Source: an uncultured Clostridia bacterium (lineage in GTDB: Bacteria > Bacillota > Clostridia > Christensenellales > Borkfalkiaceae). Taken from it: a DNA stretch of 64,000 nt. The position numbers were made by a program, and so were the translations under genes. The stretch is taken from the NCBI GenBank assembly GCA_944367045.1, contig CALVWI010000008.1, positions 21,482 to 85,481 of the forward strand. The letters run 5' to 3'. This document shows, piece after piece, positions 60,804-64,000 of this stretch (the first letter of the stretch is position 1; each line of letters starts with the position of its first letter). The notes beneath the pieces are model-generated. The model was not told where the DNA came from. It saw only the letters and a list, made by a program, of their open reading frames with translations, and made no database searches.

Positions 60804-61784
60804 ATGAGACAAGTTGTTTTAGGGAAAGATCTGCGTGTCTCCGCGATGGGCCTCGGGTGCATGGGCTTTTCGCATGCGTGCGGACTGCCCACCGAGGAAG
60901 GCGAGGCCGTCAAAGCAATCCGCGCGGCGTATGACGCGGGCTATACCTTCTTCGATACCGCCGAGTGTTACATCGGCACGAATGCGGACGGCACGCCCTC
61001 CCTCAACGAGGAGCTCGTCGGAAAGGCACTCAAAGAGGTGCGCGGGAATGTCGTCATTGCGACCAAGTTCGGCGTGAAGCACGAAGGCGTTCGCCTCCAC
61101 ATGGACAGCCGCCCCGAAGTCATCCGCCGCTCCGTCGAAGGCAGCTTAAAGCGGCTGAATACCGACCACATCGACCTCTACTATCAGCACCGCATCGATC
61201 CGAATGTCCCTGCGGAGGAAGTCGCCTCCGTCATGGCGGAGCTCATCAAAGAGGGCAAGATCACCCATTGGGGCATCTCGGAAACGGACGAGGAGTACCT
61301 TCGCCGCGCGCACGCCGTCTGCTCCGTGACTGCCATTCAGAACAGGTATTCGATGATGTATCGCAGTTACGAGCGCCTGTTTCCTGTATTGGAGGAGCTG
61401 AAGGTGGGCTTTGTCGCCTTTTCACCGCTTGCAAACGGGGTGCTCTCCGCCGCCTACAATGCAGAGAGCAAGTTCAACGAGGCGGGCGATTACCGCGCGA
61501 ATATGCCGCAGTTTCAGCCGCAGGCATACGCCGAAAACGCGCAGCTCTTCGGGCTCTTACAGGAACTTGCAGAGCGCCATCACGCAACGCCCGCGCAAAT
61601 TTCCCTCGCATGGATGATGAATAAGCAGCCACATGTCGTGCCCATTCCCGGGTCCCGCAAGATCGCGCGCATCCGCGAGAATGCGAGGGCGGCTGAGATC
61701 AAAATGACGAAAGAGGAAGTCACCCGCATCGACGAGGCACTAAGCGTCGTGAAGATGTCGGGCGTGTTTGGCGGTCATAGGTAA
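60804..61784 (+). CDS. Aldo/keto reductase (AKR13-like), third of three
   Basis: A 326-residue aldo/keto reductase of a different subgroup from the other two. Asp51 and Tyr56 (FFDTAECY) and the Lys in IATKFGVK are tetrad members, and the His is in LYYQHRID. VVPIPGSRKIARIRENARAA near the C terminus is the coenzyme motif. The tetrad is intact. AGGAG precedes the ATG, which lies one base after the previous stop. MATE exporter follows 2 bases later. Confidence 0.92.
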   Translation: MRQVVLGKDLRVSAMGLGCMGFSHACGLPTEEGEAVKAIRAAYDAGYTFFDTAECYIGTNADGTPSLNEELVGKALKEVRGNVVIATKFGVKHEGVRLHMDSRPEVIRRSVEGSLKRLNTDHIDLYYQHRIDPNVPAEEVASVMAELIKEGKITHWGISETDEEYLRRAHAVCSVTAIQNRYSMMYRSYERLFPVLEELKVGFVAFSPLANGVLSAAYNAESKFNEAGDYRANMPQFQPQAYAENAQLFGLLQELAERHHATPAQISLAWMMNKQPHVVPIPGSRKIARIRENARAAEIKMTKEEVTRIDEALSVVKMSGVFGGHR

Positions 61785-61786
61785 AC

Positions 61787-63160
61787 ATGGAGCTATCGGA
61801 AAGGGAACTGTTTGAAAAGGTACCCGTTCCCCGCGCCGTCGCGCGCCTTATCGTACCGACCATCATCAGCCAGATCGTCACCGTCATCTACAACCTCGCG
61901 GATACCTTCTTCATCGGTAGGATCGGCGACCCCGCCATGGTCGCGGGCGCGACGCTCGTCTCCCCGTGGTTCAATCTTCTGACGGCGCTCTCCAACCTCG
62001 TCGGCATCGGTGGGCTGTCCGTCATGGATAAGCTGCTCGGCATGCAGAGGCTCGAAGAAGTCAAGAAGGTATCTTCCTTCAGCTTTTGGGCGGGCGTCGT
62101 CATTGCCGCACTGTTCTCGGGGCTGACCTTCGTCTTTTCGGACGGCCTTTTAGCCCTTCTCAGCATTGCGGGCGGGGGAGGGGACGACGGCGCCTTGGGC
62201 TATGCTTACACCTATCTATTATGGACGGTGATAATAGGCGGCGTTCCCACCATGCTCGCGATGACACTCGCGCACTTTCTGCGCGGCGAGGGACAGGCAA
62301 AGAAGGCGAGCGCGGGCATGATGCTCGGCGGCATTTTGAATATCGGGTTAGACCCATTATTCATGTTCGCTTTCCGGATGGGCTTTGTCGGCGCGGGCAT
62401 TGCCACGGCGCTTTCCAACTTTATCTCCTTTATATTTCTGCTCGCAGTCTTTCTCGCGGGGAGGAAGAAGTCTGAAATGTCGCTCTCGCCCAGATATTTT
62501 TCCTTCCGCTATGCTCTCAAGGTGCTCTCCGTGGGGCTGTCCGCGGCCCTTACGACGCTGCTTGCCAACGTGTCGTTCATGGTCATCAACATTCTCTCCT
62601 ACGGCTACGGCACGCAGGCGGTGTCGGCGTACGGCATCGTCAAGCGGCTCGATCAGATCCCGCTCGGAATAAGCCTCGGGCTTTCGCAGGGCGTCATGCC
62701 GCTCATTGCCTACAACTACGGCTCGGGCGATTATACCCGCCTTAAAAAAGTGTCCGTCTTTTCGTGGATCCTCGCCGCGTGCATGACGGCGGTGTGCGTG
62801 GTGCTGTTTGAGACGCTCGCGCCCTATATCGCGCGGCTGATGCTCGACGACGAGGAGACGGTGCCGCTCACGACTAATTTTTTGCGCATCGCCTGCACGG
62901 CCGTGCCGTTCACATCCATCAACGCACTCGTCATGTATTTCTTCCAGGCGATGGGCAAGGGCACGCAGGCGACCATCCTCTCCGTCTGCCGCCAGGGTGC
63001 GCTCAACATTCCCATTCTCTTTCTGATGAACGCGCTCGTCGGTCTCTATGGCATGATTTGGGTGCAGCTCATCATCGAGCTCATCATGCTTCCGTTCATG
63101 CTGGGAATGTATCTTGCCACAATGAAAAAGCTCAACGCCAAAAGGGAGGAGGGAGGTTGA
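61787..63160 (+). CDS. MATE-family efflux transporter
   Basis: A 457-residue integral membrane protein with 12 predicted segments and the MATE pattern PTIISQIVTVIYNLADTFFIG near the N terminus and a second matching half around SFMVINILSYGYGTQAVSAY. MATE proteins export drugs or metabolites using sodium or proton gradients. Placement after three reductases suggests export of a product or detoxified compound, which is inference. Confidence 0.93.
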   Translation: MELSERELFEKVPVPRAVARLIVPTIISQIVTVIYNLADTFFIGRIGDPAMVAGATLVSPWFNLLTALSNLVGIGGLSVMDKLLGMQRLEEVKKVSSFSFWAGVVIAALFSGLTFVFSDGLLALLSIAGGGGDDGALGYAYTYLLWTVIIGGVPTMLAMTLAHFLRGEGQAKKASAGMMLGGILNIGLDPLFMFAFRMGFVGAGIATALSNFISFIFLLAVFLAGRKKSEMSLSPRYFSFRYALKVLSVGLSAALTTLLANVSFMVINILSYGYGTQAVSAYGIVKRLDQIPLGISLGLSQGVMPLIAYNYGSGDYTRLKKVSVFSWILAACMTAVCVVLFETLAPYIARLMLDDEETVPLTTNFLRIACTAVPFTSINALVMYFFQAMGKGTQATILSVCRQGALNIPILFLMNALVGLYGMIWVQLIIELIMLPFMLGMYLATMKKLNAKREEGG

Positions 63161-63167
63161 TTATATT

Positions 63168-64000
63168 ATGAAGCAATTTATCGCGGCGCTCTGCGCCATC
63201 GCTTTTTTGTGCGTCGCCGCTTTTAGCGGTTGTGCGCCCGCGGACAGGGAAAATTCAACCGAACAGAACGCTTCGATCGGGGATATTACCGCACCGACCG
63301 ACGACATCACGCCGGGCGCGGAGAGCTACCGCGGGTTTACGCTGGACAGCGTCTATCACTCGGACGAGGGCGAAATTCATTACAACGTCTATTTTCCCGA
63401 AAGTTACGACGGCACGGCGGCTTACGCGCTCTTCATGACGCTTCCCGGCTACGAGGGACTTTACCGCTTCGGCGCGGGGGCAAACCTTCGCTCGGAGGAA
63501 TTCGCCTTCGAGGCGCAGAACTACATCGAAGATATGATCGTCCTCGCTCCGCAGCTCAATGACTGGGGTATGACTTCGGCGCGGCAGGCAGTGGCGCTCC
63601 TTGACTACTTTCTTGCGCACTACGACATCGACCCCGCGCGCATCTACGCCGAGGGGTTTTCGGGCGGCGGGGAGACGCTCTCATTCGTCATGCAGCTTGC
63701 GCCCGAACGCTTTGCGGCCGTCCTGCACGTAAATTCTGTGTGGGACGGGGAGCTCGCTCCGCTCATTCAAAGCCGCACGCCCGTCTATCTCGTCATCGGC
63801 GAGAGCGACGAATACTACGGCTCTGCACGCATTTCGGCAACTTATCAGGAGATCGTCTCCCTGTATGAGGCCGAGGGGCTTTCCGAGGAGGAGATCGACG
63901 AGCTCGTCGTCCTCGATATCAAAGACGCTGCCTATTTTGAGGCGGTCGGGGCACAAAATCAGCACAGCGGCGGCGGGTACTACGCCTTCGACGAGGAGAT
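63168..64000 (+). CDS. Lipoprotein alpha/beta-hydrolase (3' cut by window)
   Basis: The frame starts at ATG 63168, 11 bases after GGGAGG, and remains open to the window end, giving 277 residues. A signal peptide ends in the lipobox FSGC (Cys near 22). An alpha/beta-hydrolase follows: MTLPGYEGLYRF, nucleophile in AEGFSGGGETLSF, acid candidate in IGESDEYYG, and NQHSGGGYYAF likely carrying the histidine. It resembles secreted polyhydroxybutyrate-depolymerase-like or feruloyl-esterase-type enzymes (PET-hydrolase-like) rather than the fused hydrolase domain at 58.6 kb. Likely an extracellular esterase. Confidence 0.85.
   Translation, partial: MKQFIAALCAIAFLCVAAFSGCAPADRENSTEQNASIGDITAPTDDITPGAESYRGFTLDSVYHSDEGEIHYNVYFPESYDGTAAYALFMTLPGYEGLYRFGAGANLRSEEFAFEAQNYIEDMIVLAPQLNDWGMTSARQAVALLDYFLAHYDIDPARIYAEGFSGGGETLSFVMQLAPERFAAVLHVNSVWDGELAPLIQSRTPVYLVIGESDEYYGSARISATYQEIVSLYEAEGLSEEEIDELVVLDIKDAAYFEAVGAQNQHSGGGYYAFDEE

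Overview
The window is chromosomal DNA of a high-GC, spore-forming member of the Firmicutes, most likely an uncultured gut Clostridia lineage. That reading rests on yabP-yabQ-divIC with a sigma-E-like promoter, a YlmC/YmxH protein, a DnaD-type primosome protein, a YwlC-YwlE-RpiB cluster, ECF transport, Gram-positive lipoprotein signals and TTGACA/TATAAT promoters with 17-base spacers. The species assignment is inference. I see no transposase, phage, CRISPR or plasmid gene.

Layout. 1-9656: co-directional glycoside hydrolases (GH3 cut by the window edge, two GH31, GH36, GH2), all without visible export signals, so probably intracellular breakdown of imported oligosaccharides. 9.7-17.5 kb: ylmC, a minus-strand DnaD-like protein ending in a DnaI-type zinc region, sbcD-sbcC and an odd alpha/beta-hydrolase-like protein. 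17.5-29.8 kb: a long plus-strand housekeeping run (DUF951, lepB, degV-like, UPF0237/UPF0210 pair, pepF, dnaB, ywlC, ywlE, rpiB, then a DUF1538 membrane protein with a tandem PII-like protein and an S51 peptidase). 29.8-32.1 kb: tRNA-Leu followed by a structured repeat-bearing intergenic region, DUF975, a CGGC protein and an array of six tRNAs (Gly, Arg, His, Gln, Lys, Lys). 32.5-51.1 kb: HAD phosphatase, divergent PurH-like protein, L-serine dehydratase, DUF4364, a histidine-free HPr-like protein, Nudix hydrolase, ECF S component with coaX, hom, an ATP-grasp ligase, proC-rnhA, tRNA-Trp, a VTT-domain protein, typA, the yabP/yabQ/divIC sporulation-division cluster, a Ppx/GppA protein and an M50-like protease. 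51.3-55 kb: small XRE regulator, tyrosine-type phosphatase, GH127 and rubrerythrin.

55.1-64 kb is the most unusual part. A LysR regulator is followed by three aldo/keto reductases, two tandem lipoprotein flavodoxins (the second fused to an alpha/beta-hydrolase), an Fe-S-type flavodoxin-family protein, a MATE exporter and a lipoprotein esterase that runs off the window. It looks like a redox and ester-processing island with both cytoplasmic and surface parts; its substrate is unknown.

Other signals worth attention: a 26-46 bp palindrome-containing repeat present three times just after genes and before terminators; two promoters placed so close to start codons that leaderless mRNAs are predicted (yabP and the XRE gene); an SbcC without a zinc-hook CxxC; and a PurH-like protein with several substituted active-site motifs. 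All alignments were made by eye; no database search was run.
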